In this document: positions 25,457 through 33,168 of the stretch, one piece after another | Position numbering within the stretch: position 1 is the stretch's first letter | How the letters are laid out: the number at the start of each line of letters is the position of its first letter | Source of the DNA: Bacteroidales bacterium UBA3764 | Lineage (GTDB): Bacteria > Bacteroidota > Bacteroidia > Bacteroidales > UBA932 | Length of the DNA: 35,427 bases | Assembly: GCA_002371115.1 (NCBI GenBank) | Contig: DFFY01000075.1 | Location: 41,446 to 76,872 of the forward strand | Direction of reading: 5' to 3' | The notes under the pieces: model-generated | The model's database searches: none | The model's input: the letters and a program-made list of their open reading frames with translations, nothing else | What the model was told of the DNA's origin: nothing | Translations under genes and position numbers: made by a program

Positions 25457-27681
25457 TAAACATGCGCTGGCTGGTGTTTCTGCTGCTGCCGTTGCTGGTG
25501 GCCTGCGAAACGCCGTATCAGGAATGGACCATTCCTCCGCCCTCCGTCAAGCCCATAACGCCCACGGAGCCAACCACGCCCACGGATCCGACAAATCCAG
25601 AGGAGCCCGGCACGCCGGATGAGCCGGAAACGCCGCCGGTGGACCCGGTATCTCCGCCTGCCGGTTACATTGTGGTGGGATACACTACCTATTGGGACAG
25701 CGACATCCCGGATCCCACCCTCCTTACCCATATCTGCTATGCCTTTGCCAAGGTGAAAAGTGACTTTGAGTCCCTGGAGATAAAAAGCACCTCCCGCCTG
25801 GCAAGGATAGTGGCCTTGAAGCAGCAGGCGCCGCAGCTGAAGGTGCTGCTTTCCGTCGGCGGCTGGGGTGCGGGCAATTTCAGCGAGATGGCTGCCAGCG
25901 AGACGCATCGCAAGAAGTTCTGCCAGAACTGTTTAGATGCCGTGAAAAAGTACGGACTGGACGGGATTGACCTGGACTGGGAATATCCCACCAGCGGCTC
26001 GGCGGGCATTTCTTATTCTCCGGCCGACAAGGACAACTTCACGCTGCTGGTGAAGGATTTACGGGCCGCCCTGGGCCAGGACCGGCTCATTACCATGGCC
26101 TCCTCCTCCAGCGCCAAATATGTGTCGTTCCCGGACTTCCTGCCGTACATGAACTGGGTGAACCTGATGACCTACGACATGGGCAATCCGCCGCAGCACA
26201 ACGCGGCGCTGTACCGCTCGTCCATGACCCACCGCAGCTGCGACGAGTCGGTGGCCCTGCACCTGGCCGCCGGCGTTCCGTACGGGAAAATGACCTTGGG
26301 CATGGCCTTTTACGGCCGTGACGACAACAAGGCCTTTACGGCGGACGACCCGGACGACAACTTCATCTATTACAAGGACATCCGCACTGCCGGGTATAAC
26401 GAGCATTGGGACGATATGGCCAAGGTGCCTTACCTGACCGATGCTTCCGGAAACATGGTCCTGAGCTACGACAACGCCGTTTCCATCGGCCTCAAAGCGG
26501 ACTATGTGAAAGAAAAGGGCCTGCTGGGCGCCATGTACTGGGCGGTTGGCGGTGACGATGCCTCCTGGACGCTTTCGCGTGCCATTTCCACCCGTCTGCT
26601 GGGAACCGGCCAGGTGGATGAGCCGGAAGAGCCTGAGGGAGAAGCTTTCCTGGCCACCAACGCCTATGTCCAGAAGTTCCTGGAAGAGGTGCACTATCCG
26701 GAGACCGACAATCCGGACACGGACAAGGAATATTCCTATTCCAGCATTGTGGGGTATCCCGGCGGCGGCCCCAGCGAAAACAACGTTGAGCTTCCGCCCG
26801 CCTACACCATTTCCTGGACGGCCGCTTCCGGCAGCCAGAAGCTGCGCGTGTGGGAAGGCAGCTGGAGCCGGGAGTATTCGCTCAGCGGCGGCGTTTCCAG
26901 CCAAAGCATCACCAACCTGGTGCCGGGTGCAAAGTACCAGTATCAGGTAACCCGGACCTCCGACAATGCCGTGGTGGCCGGCGGAAGCTTCACCACAAAG
27001 GGCAACCTGCATCAGGTGTTCTTCACCCCCAACGTGCGCAACGGACGCGACCTGGGCGGCTACAAGGGTCTGGGCGGCAAAACGGTGGCGTACCACAAAC
27101 TTTACCGGGGCGGCCGTATCGACAAGAAATACTGCGACGAGACCGGGCGGAAAGAAATGCTGGCCGAAGGCATTCGTGCCGAAGTGGACCTGCGGGAGGC
27201 CTCCGACGTGCCGTCCAGCTCCCCGCTGGGCAGCAGCGTGGCTTTTTATGCCCCGGGCTTCGACAGCGGGTACAACCACATGGTGCGGGACAATCCCGCC
27301 AAGGTGAAGGAGACCTTCTGCTGGGTGGTGGCCCGCCTGCGGGAAGGCAAGCCCGTGTATTTCCACTGCGCGGCCGGCCGTGACCGTACCGCCACGCTGG
27401 CCGTCCTGCTGGAAGGCGCCTTGGGCGTGGGGGAGAGCGACATGGCCAAAGACTATGAGCTCACCTATTTCTCTCCGGCCGACTGGGGCATGTCCACCGA
27501 TGACGACGGGAAGCCCGCGTACAAGCATGTCCGTACGGCGTACAGCTACAAGTCCATCCGCAAGACCATTTTCTCGCAGACCGACAGCGGCACCTATCAG
27601 GAACGCATCGTGAAGTACCTCCTCAAGATTGGCGTTCCGCAGAAGGACATTGACGACCTGCGCAGCCTGATGCTGCAGTAA
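25453..27681 (+). CDS. GH18 - Fn3 - tyrosine-phosphatase-type fusion lipoprotein
   Basis: This is a 742-residue lipoprotein with lipobox LVAC (Cys18) and a Pro/Thr/Glu-rich linker (27-70). The GH18 barrel covers about 72-390, with DGIDLDWEYP (Asp170, Asp173, Asp175, catalytic Glu177) and NLMTYDMGNPPQHN, closely similar to the preceding GH18. An Fn3-like module follows at about 446-517. The last 220 residues are a protein-tyrosine-phosphatase fold of the Y_phosphatase3 (MtPtpB-like) type: GRDLGGYKGLGGKTV, KLYRGGRID, EVDLREASD, and the P-loop HCAAGRDRT with Cys639 and Arg645 of the CX5R motif. The phosphatase residues look intact. A secreted enzyme with both a glycan hydrolase and a phosphatase suggests a phosphorylated GlcNAc polymer or glycoconjugate; phosphoprotein or inositol-phosphate substrates are alternatives. 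It is the last gene of the PUL. Confidence 0.9.
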   Translation: MINMRWLVFLLLPLLVACETPYQEWTIPPPSVKPITPTEPTTPTDPTNPEEPGTPDEPETPPVDPVSPPAGYIVVGYTTYWDSDIPDPTLLTHICYAFAKVKSDFESLEIKSTSRLARIVALKQQAPQLKVLLSVGGWGAGNFSEMAASETHRKKFCQNCLDAVKKYGLDGIDLDWEYPTSGSAGISYSPADKDNFTLLVKDLRAALGQDRLITMASSSSAKYVSFPDFLPYMNWVNLMTYDMGNPPQHNAALYRSSMTHRSCDESVALHLAAGVPYGKMTLGMAFYGRDDNKAFTADDPDDNFIYYKDIRTAGYNEHWDDMAKVPYLTDASGNMVLSYDNAVSIGLKADYVKEKGLLGAMYWAVGGDDASWTLSRAISTRLLGTGQVDEPEEPEGEAFLATNAYVQKFLEEVHYPETDNPDTDKEYSYSSIVGYPGGGPSENNVELPPAYTISWTAASGSQKLRVWEGSWSREYSLSGGVSSQSITNLVPGAKYQYQVTRTSDNAVVAGGSFTTKGNLHQVFFTPNVRNGRDLGGYKGLGGKTVAYHKLYRGGRIDKKYCDETGRKEMLAEGIRAEVDLREASDVPSSSPLGSSVAFYAPGFDSGYNHMVRDNPAKVKETFCWVVARLREGKPVYFHCAAGRDRTATLAVLLEGALGVGESDMAKDYELTYFSPADWGMSTDDDGKPAYKHVRTAYSYKSIRKTIFSQTDSGTYQERIVKYLLKIGVPQKDIDDLRSLMLQ

Positions 27682-27683
27682 GC

Positions 27684-27714
27684 TTTCGCGAATCAAAGAA
27701 AATGAGTACCTTTG
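27684..27714 (+). promoter_or_regulatory. Bacteroidetes-type promoter for the SGNH-MBOAT unit
   Basis: TACCTTTG at 27707-27714 matches the TAnnTTTG -7 consensus. TTTC at 27684-27687, 19 bases upstream, is a near match to the TTTG -33 element. The expected transcription start lies only a few bases before the ATG at 27722, so the mRNA would be nearly leaderless. This marks the end of the PUL operon. Confidence 0.7.
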
Positions 27715-27721
27715 TACTTCT

Positions 27722-28897
27722 ATGAAGGCAAGGGTACTCATCTTTTTGGTGCTTCTTCTGACGGCGGTTCCGTCGGCGGCCCGCCGTTTGCCGCGCTATC
27801 CTTTCATCCAGTCGGAGAAGAATGTGCTGCAAGGGGAATCGGCCCAATTCGGACGCTTCTGCAGCAAATTGGATACGCTGCTCCTTACCGGACGGGGCAA
27901 CGTCCGGGTTCTCCACGTGGGCGGTTCCCATGTGCAGGGAGGCACCCTCAGCGACCGCCTGCGCCGTCACTTCCTGAGCCTTCGCTATGGGATAGATGGC
28001 GGTCGGGGGCTGGTATTCCCCTTTGCGGTTGCCGGCACCAATACGCCCGTGAGTTACAGCAGTTCCTATACCGGCAACTGGGAAAGCGCCAGCTGCCTCA
28101 AGCCCGGGGAGGAAATCCTGGGCCTGACTGGGATGGTGGCGGTGGCACGGGATACGTCGGCCCGGGTGACGATTGACCTGGCGCCGCGCGAGCGCCAGAC
28201 GTTGCAGCAGCGCTATACCTTCAACCGGGTGGACGTGCTGGGCGACGGTACCCTGGAGCCTTTTTTGCTGGTGAACGGGCGGGACACGCTGCATGGTGCG
28301 GGCGGCCGCTTCTGCCTGCCGCATTATACGGACTGGATTCAGCTCTGCTTTGGCGGAAAAGGCCAGTACGTCCTCCGGGGCCTGTATTTGGACAAGTCCG
28401 GCGGCGGTTTTTCGCTCAGCGAGGCGGGGGTGAATGGTGCCTCCACGCAGGCCTGGCTCCGTTGCGACCTCTGGGAACAGGAGCTCCGCCGCGTAATGCC
28501 GGATCTGGTGATTTTCTCCATCGGCATCAATGACATACAAGGTGCCGATTTCGACGTCCGCCGCTTCAAGGCCAACTACCGCCAGCTCATTGCCCAAGTG
28601 CGCCGCGTGGCTCCGCAATGTGCCATCCTGATGAGCGGTATCAACGACAGCTGGCTGCGGAAAAGGGGCGTGAACCCCCACACCGAGGCTGCCGAAACGG
28701 CCTTCCGCGAGCTGGCGGAGGAGTGTGGCGGCGTGTTCTGGGACTGGTACCAGGTGATGGGCGGCTGCGGCTCCATGGAAAAATGGGAGGAAGCCGGCCT
28801 GGCCCAGGCGGACAGAATCCATTTCACACCGGCGGGCTATAAGTTGATAGGGGACCTCCTCTTCGACGCCATCATGGACGCTTACTACCTGCGATGA
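27722..28897 (+). CDS. Secreted SGNH/GDSL-family hydrolase (probable acetylesterase or acetyltransferase partner)
   Basis: This protein has 391 residues and a signal peptide (MKARVLIFLVLLLTAVPSAA). SGNH blocks are recognisable: block I VLHVGGSHVQGG with Ser69 as likely nucleophile, block III GIND (Asn270), and block V DRIHFTPAGY with Asp364 and His367. Block I reads GGSH where related proteins have GDSH, so the Asp is replaced by Gly; Ser-Asp-His are otherwise in place. Proteins of this type sit beside MBOAT acyltransferases, as AlgJ/AlgX- and PatB-like enzymes do in polysaccharide or peptidoglycan O-acetylation. Here the ATGA overlap with the MBOAT gene indicates tight coupling. It should act in the periplasm, transferring acyl groups to or removing them from a glycan. 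Confidence 0.82.
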   Translation: MKARVLIFLVLLLTAVPSAARRLPRYPFIQSEKNVLQGESAQFGRFCSKLDTLLLTGRGNVRVLHVGGSHVQGGTLSDRLRRHFLSLRYGIDGGRGLVFPFAVAGTNTPVSYSSSYTGNWESASCLKPGEEILGLTGMVAVARDTSARVTIDLAPRERQTLQQRYTFNRVDVLGDGTLEPFLLVNGRDTLHGAGGRFCLPHYTDWIQLCFGGKGQYVLRGLYLDKSGGGFSLSEAGVNGASTQAWLRCDLWEQELRRVMPDLVIFSIGINDIQGADFDVRRFKANYRQLIAQVRRVAPQCAILMSGINDSWLRKRGVNPHTEAAETAFRELAEECGGVFWDWYQVMGGCGSMEKWEEAGLAQADRIHFTPAGYKLIGDLLFDAIMDAYYLR

Positions 28898-30816
28898 ACC
28901 TCTGGGACATCATACGGGATTTCTTTGTGAGCCTGTTCTCCTTTGACCAGGCCCATCCGCTGCTGTTCACCCAGTTCTACTTCTGGGCGTTCTTTGCGCT
29001 GGTGTTCGCCGTCTTCTCGCTCTTCCACTCCAAGGTGCTGCTGCGCAACGGCTTCCTCTTTGCCGTGTCGCTGTTCTTTTACTACAAGACCAGCGGTGTT
29101 TTCCTGGCGCTGCTGCTCTTTGTGATTGTCTATAACTTCTTTGCTGCCAAGTGGTTGCACAGGCTTCGCTCGGAGCGGGCCCGGTCGGCCGTAACAGCGC
29201 TCAGCGTGGTGGTGGACCTGGGCATCCTGGCGTATTTCAAGTATGCATACTTCCTCACGGACTTTGTGAACAACCTCTTCGGCCTGCAGTTGCAGGTGCA
29301 CGACGTCCTGGGCGAGTGGCTGAACATGCTTGTGGGCGCGGAAGTGTTCCGGGTGGATGCCATCATCCTCCCGGTGGGCATCTCCTTCTTCACCTTCCAG
29401 GCGGTGAGCTACGTGGTGGACGTCAAGCGGCGCAAGATTGCGCCAGTGGAGGGTTTCCTGGACTTCGGCTTTTACCTGTCGTTCTTCCCGCAGCTGGTGG
29501 CGGGTCCCATCGTCCGTGCCGTGGAGTTCGTCCAGCAGCTCCACAAGCCGTACAATCTTTCGCGCCGATGGTTCGGCATCGCCGTCTTCTGGATTATGAA
29601 CGGCCTCCTCAAGAAGCTCATTTTGGCGGACTATCTGGCGGTGAACTTCTGCGACCGCGTGTTCGAGAACCCGCTGCTGTACAGCGGTTTCGAGAATTTA
29701 TCGGCCTTGTTCTGCTATTCGCTGCAGGTCTATGCGGACTTTTCCGGCTACACGGACATCGCCACGGGCGTAGCCATGCTCATGGGCTTCTACCTGCCCA
29801 AGAACTTCGATTCGCCGTACAAGGCCGTGAACACGCAGCAGTTCTGGCGCCGCTGGCACATGTCTCTGAGCCGATGGCTGCGGGACTACCTGTACATTCC
29901 GCTCGGCGGCAACCGGAACGCTACGCCGGCCACCTTTGTGATTATCCTGGCGGTGGCGGTGTTCGGCAGTTTCCTCAGCGGCTCCTGGTGGGTGGCTTTC
30001 GGGGTGTTCGTGGTGGCGGCCGCCATTGGCCTCTGGGCCTGGCTTAAGCCCGGGGACCGCAAGCTCATTACCACCAACATCAACTCCATGAACACCATGC
30101 TGCTGGGCGGCCTGTGGCACGGCGCCAGCTGGAACTTCATGATTTGGGGCGGGCTCAACGGCCTGGGCATGGTCATTTATAAAGTCTGGACCAAGCGGAG
30201 CATGCTCCAAAGACTGGTGATAATCACCTTCTTCACCGCCGTGGCGGGCCTCCTGTGCCGCCTCACCCCCGCGCCCGTGTGGAACCTCTTCTTTGTCTGG
30301 CTCCTCATCATCTGGGCCGGCACCGTGGTGAAAGCGCTGCTTCGTAGACTTGTCATACCGAGCGCCCCTTCTGTCATACCGAGCACCCCTTCTGTCATAC
30401 CGAGCGAAGCGAGTGTATCTCCTGCCTTATTGTGGCTCTCCCGCGCCTGGGACATTTTCCAGACCTTCGTCTTCATCACCTTCACCCGGCTGTTCTTCCG
30501 CAGCGGCTCCAACCTGGACCCCGCCCTGGCCAACGAACAGGCCTGGAACACCGCCAAGAACATGGTGAACCAAATTGGCAGCGCGTGGGACCTGTCCTTG
30601 CTGCCGGAAATGGCCTGGCAGCACCGCACCGTGCTGCTGGTGTTCGTACTGGGCATGCTCATCCACTGGCTGCCTGAGCGCTTCAAACGCTGTTACCGGA
30701 TTGTTTTTGCCCGTCTCCCGCTGCCCGTCATGGCCCTGGTGGTGGTGGCCATCATCGTCTTCTTCTACCAGTTCATCACGGCGGACCTCCAAACCTTCAT
30801 CTACTTCCAGTTCTAA
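28894..30816 (+). CDS. MBOAT-family membrane O-acyltransferase (AlgI/DltB type)
   Basis: This is a polytopic inner-membrane protein of 640 residues that moves acyl groups across the membrane to a periplasmic acceptor. Family landmarks are LPVGISFFTFQAVSYVVD, FFPQLVAGPI, FWRRWHMSLSRWLRDYLYIP, and LLGGLWHGASWNFMIWGG with the conserved catalytic His409. At least ten hydrophobic segments are visible. It overlaps the SGNH gene by four bases and probably works with it. Between about residues 486 and 510 a short Pro/Ser-rich insert (VIPSAPS, VIPSTPS, VIPSEAS) is encoded by a 21-base tandem repeat that keeps the frame; it falls in a loop between membrane segments and need not harm function. The substrate could be an exported or cell-wall polysaccharide. 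Confidence 0.9.
   Translation: MNLWDIIRDFFVSLFSFDQAHPLLFTQFYFWAFFALVFAVFSLFHSKVLLRNGFLFAVSLFFYYKTSGVFLALLLFVIVYNFFAAKWLHRLRSERARSAVTALSVVVDLGILAYFKYAYFLTDFVNNLFGLQLQVHDVLGEWLNMLVGAEVFRVDAIILPVGISFFTFQAVSYVVDVKRRKIAPVEGFLDFGFYLSFFPQLVAGPIVRAVEFVQQLHKPYNLSRRWFGIAVFWIMNGLLKKLILADYLAVNFCDRVFENPLLYSGFENLSALFCYSLQVYADFSGYTDIATGVAMLMGFYLPKNFDSPYKAVNTQQFWRRWHMSLSRWLRDYLYIPLGGNRNATPATFVIILAVAVFGSFLSGSWWVAFGVFVVAAAIGLWAWLKPGDRKLITTNINSMNTMLLGGLWHGASWNFMIWGGLNGLGMVIYKVWTKRSMLQRLVIITFFTAVAGLLCRLTPAPVWNLFFVWLLIIWAGTVVKALLRRLVIPSAPSVIPSTPSVIPSEASVSPALLWLSRAWDIFQTFVFITFTRLFFRSGSNLDPALANEQAWNTAKNMVNQIGSAWDLSLLPEMAWQHRTVLLVFVLGMLIHWLPERFKRCYRIVFARLPLPVMALVVVAIIVFFYQFITADLQTFIYFQF
30351..30420 (+). repeat. Three 21-base tandem repeats inside the MBOAT gene, REP-like core
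   Basis: TGTCATACCGAGC begins at 30351, 30372 and 30393, giving a 21-base period. Copies 1 and 2 continue with (G/A)CCCCTTC. Copy 3 continues with GAAGCGAGTGTATCTC, the form of an interspersed REP-like sequence (GAGCGAAGCGAG core). The period is a multiple of three, so the reading frame is kept and each copy encodes VIPS plus three residues. Confidence 0.8.
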
Positions 30817-30871
30817 CCCCAAGCGTTTCGGCCGCCAAAACTTCACGGATTCAATTTAAAAAACGAGGTTC

Positions 30872-30901
30872 TTGCATATTCAATAAAAATAAATATATTT
30901 G
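30872..30901 (+). promoter_or_regulatory. Bacteroidetes-type promoter for the small lipoprotein unit
   Basis: TTG at 30872-30874 and TATATTTG at 30894-30901 are separated by 19 bases, a close match to the Bacteroidetes consensus (TTTG, 19-20 bases, TAnnTTTG). The region is strongly AT-rich, unlike the genes around it. Transcription would start about 15 bases before the ATG at 30920. The 103-base gap 30817-30919 holds nothing else that I can identify. Confidence 0.8.
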
Positions 30902-30919
30902 CAGGAAAATCAATGTATT

Positions 30920-31336
30920 ATGAAAAAGTTATTTGCCCTGCTTGCAGCCATTGCTGCTTTCTTTCTGTTTTCTTGCACCCCTGCAGGTTCCGGCTCTTCC
31001 GCTCTGGGCGGCACAACCTGGCAATCCGAATATTTCTGGGAAGACCAATATTTGAGGGTATCTTTCATTACGGCAAACAGCGGTATCGTCTATGTGATGG
31101 AAGATGGCGAAGGCACGCCGGAAGAGAAATACAATTTTGTTTATACCCTGGCAGCCAGCGGCACTGAAGGCAGCGGAACCGTGGATATGAATAGATATTC
31201 GGGATGGAATGGGTACACTTATACGTCAAGTTCCTCTAAAGTCCCGTTCGTGTTTGCGTTGAGTGGAGCCCAGCTTACCGTCATGGCGACAATAGGGTCT
31301 GAGCAGTACACATATACGTTGCACAAAATATATTGA
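30920..31336 (+). CDS. Small lipoprotein, possibly lipocalin-like
   Basis: The start at 30920 (MKKLFALLAAIAAFFLFSC) gives a lipoprotein signal with Cys19; the in-frame ATG at 30899 would lie inside the promoter and is rejected. The protein is 138 residues. After a short Gly/Ser linker it begins GTTWQSEYFWEDQYLRVSF and continues as alternating hydrophobic strands ending YTYTLHKIY, a pattern like the small lipocalin-type lipoproteins of Bacteroidales. I do not recognise a specific family. Its stop overlaps the TTG start of the next gene, so the two are probably made together; a role linked to envelope modification is possible only by association. Confidence 0.75.
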   Translation: MKKLFALLAAIAAFFLFSCTPAGSGSSALGGTTWQSEYFWEDQYLRVSFITANSGIVYVMEDGEGTPEEKYNFVYTLAASGTEGSGTVDMNRYSGWNGYTYTSSSSKVPFVFALSGAQLTVMATIGSEQYTYTLHKIY

Positions 31337-32838
31337 CGCATCCGGTAACGCTCATTCTCATTGCCACGGCCCTATGCCTTCTCGGGACACCGTCCCTGGG
31401 TGCATTGGCCGTGGCTATGCTGCTGCTCGCTCCGACCGCATTGCTCAAGAAGCGCCTCGGAGCGCCGCTCGGTGTTGTGCTGACGTTCGTTATGGGGCTG
31501 GCATGCCTGGCCGATGTCTTTTGCCAGGAGTTCTTTCTGTCTCCGCTCAATACGGGAATCGTGCGCCTGCTTTTCGCCACCCATCCGGCTGAAGTCTGGA
31601 GTTTCTGCAAGACGTTTGTTTCTCCCGCCATTTTGGGCCGATGGCGCCTGTCCGTCTGTCTGGTCCTTCTGCTGGCAACGCCTTTCGCTGTAAAGTGGAG
31701 CCTCCCCAACGGGCTTCTCGCCGTGTTGGCAGTGCCGGCTGCCATCGGCCTTCTTCACCTGGATAAGACACCCCCCGGACGGCTGGTGAGCGCCGGAGCG
31801 GAGGCCTTCCGACAGGACAGGGAGGCGGAAATCCGCCACAAGGTTTACCTTACGGAGACGGCCGATACCTGCACGTTCCGTTCAGCGCGTATCGTCCTGG
31901 TTCTCGGTGAAAGTTTTAACAAGCATCATGCGTCGGCTTATGGCTACAGGCTTCCTACCACGCCCTTCCAGGACGCCCGTGGTGCTGGCCGTTCCCTGTT
32001 TTTTTTCGCGGATGCGGTATCGCCTTGCAATATGACGGCCGACGTTTTCGAGCGCATGTTTTCCGTCCCTTTCCCCGCCATCCTCAAACGGGCGGGTTAC
32101 ACGGTGAACTTCTACTCCAACCAATTCCCGGGCGGTAATGGCTTCATGGCCATCCGCGGAGGGAAAAACATGTTCTCGGACAAAACCATAAGCGAGGCGG
32201 CTTTCAGCTATCGGAACACCCATACAAAGCAGTTCGATGCCGATTTTCTGGCCGATAATCTCCCTCCGGCAAACGCGCTTGCGCAGGAGCCTGTTATGGA
32301 TATCATTCACCTGAGAGGCCAGCACTTTGAATATGAGGAGCATTATCCGCCGGACTTTGCTTTTTTTTCCATGGACGATTATCCGGAAGGAACGCCGGAA
32401 GCAGTCATGCATTATGACAATGCCACGCGGTACAATGACTTCGTCCTGGAAAGCATCCTGCAGTACTATGCCGCAACGGATGCCATCGTCATTTTCCTCT
32501 CCGACCACGGTGAGGAGGTGTATGACGAGCTCCCCATCAGCGGCCGTTCCCACGGGCGGCCCGGCCTCGCTGCGGCCCGTGCCGAATATGAAGTCCCCAT
32601 GTGGGTGTGGTGCTCAACGGCGTATGCGGCGGCGCATCCGGATGTGCTGGAAGCGCTGCCCCAGGCTGCGGCAAGGCCTTTTTATACGTCGGACCTTTCC
32701 CATTTGCTCCTGGATCTTGCCGGCGTATCGGGCTCCTTCACAAGCAAGGAGCGCAGCGTCCTGTCTCCTTCCTACCATTGCCCCGCCCGCATCATTGCGG
32801 GAAAGGTGGATTATGACAAGTTGCGTGCAGGAGAATAA
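31333..32838 (+). CDS. Phosphoethanolamine-transferase-like (sulfatase-fold) membrane enzyme
   Basis: This is a 501-residue protein with hydrophobic segments in the first 140 residues (about 5-60 and 105-140), then a soluble sulfatase-fold domain. Catalytic features match the EptA/CptA group: LGESFNKHHASAYGY (metal ligand Glu193), SPCNMTADVF with Thr235 in the place of the nucleophile, HLRGQHFEYEEHYP, and SDHGEEVYD (Asp391, His392). The family moves phosphoethanolamine from phospholipid to lipid A, core sugars or other periplasmic acceptors. The only start giving the full first membrane segment is TTG at 31333, overlapping the previous stop (TTGA); the next ATG at 31417 would cut into it. A rare start combined with overlap suggests low, coupled expression. 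The N-terminal membrane region is shorter than in EptA. Confidence 0.8.
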   Translation: MTHPVTLILIATALCLLGTPSLGALAVAMLLLAPTALLKKRLGAPLGVVLTFVMGLACLADVFCQEFFLSPLNTGIVRLLFATHPAEVWSFCKTFVSPAILGRWRLSVCLVLLLATPFAVKWSLPNGLLAVLAVPAAIGLLHLDKTPPGRLVSAGAEAFRQDREAEIRHKVYLTETADTCTFRSARIVLVLGESFNKHHASAYGYRLPTTPFQDARGAGRSLFFFADAVSPCNMTADVFERMFSVPFPAILKRAGYTVNFYSNQFPGGNGFMAIRGGKNMFSDKTISEAAFSYRNTHTKQFDADFLADNLPPANALAQEPVMDIIHLRGQHFEYEEHYPPDFAFFSMDDYPEGTPEAVMHYDNATRYNDFVLESILQYYAATDAIVIFLSDHGEEVYDELPISGRSHGRPGLAAARAEYEVPMWVWCSTAYAAAHPDVLEALPQAAARPFYTSDLSHLLLDLAGVSGSFTSKERSVLSPSYHCPARIIAGKVDYDKLRAGE

Positions 32839-33061
32839 TAATAATAGATCCGTTACCAGCACAACTGCCGCTGTCGGTGCAGACTTATTCTTTAAGTTTC
32901 ACCGGACCATTACCCCCAACGGAGGCTTTGAGCACAGCTTATACCTGAGGCTGTACGGCACCAGGGATTTCTCCCGCCTTCAAGCATTCTCCTTATGCTG
33001 TTCGCTGGGATATAACTGGACCATTCTGTAACGAGCCTGGGCCGATTTAATAGCGCTTAGC
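32839..33061. other. Intergenic stretch with a possible degenerate gene end
   Basis: No complete gene is visible. The second + frame stays open to the TAA at about 33029-33031 and reads ADLFFKFHRTITPNGGFEH and later YLRLYGTRDF and SLGYNW, which looks protein-like (alternating aromatics, as at the end of an outer-membrane barrel), but no start codon or upstream part belongs to it. It may be the tail of a decayed gene. No hairpin with a U-run was found after the upstream stop. Confidence 0.3.
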
Positions 33062-33163
33062 GCATTTCGCCCTTCTCATCCTTGTTTTGGCCCGATTTTG
33101 AGGACGAGGGGGTCATTTCATCCTTCTCATCCTTGTTTTGGCTCGATTTTGAGGACGAGACAG
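33062..33163. repeat. Two tandem copies of a 51-base intergenic repeat
   Basis: Copies start at 33062 and 33113. The core CCTTCTCATCCTTGTTTTGG (33071 and 33122) followed by C(C/T)CGATTTTGAGGACGAG is identical apart from one base over 38 positions. Each unit contains an imperfect inverted repeat (TCATCCTTG with TGAGGACGA). The pair lies just beyond the rsmA stop, where it could end or stabilise the minus-strand transcript. Confidence 0.75.
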
Positions 33164-33168
33164 GGGAT

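Noticed and set aside
23369..27681. Assignment of the two GH18 genes as Endo-F/H or Endo-S type N-glycan endoglycosidases
   Set aside because: The DWEYP form of the active-site motif is the chitinase type; N-glycan activity cannot be excluded but is not favoured by sequence.
30351..30420. Possible CRISPR-like array
   Set aside because: The three units are directly adjacent with no spacers, lie within a coding frame, and no cas genes are present.
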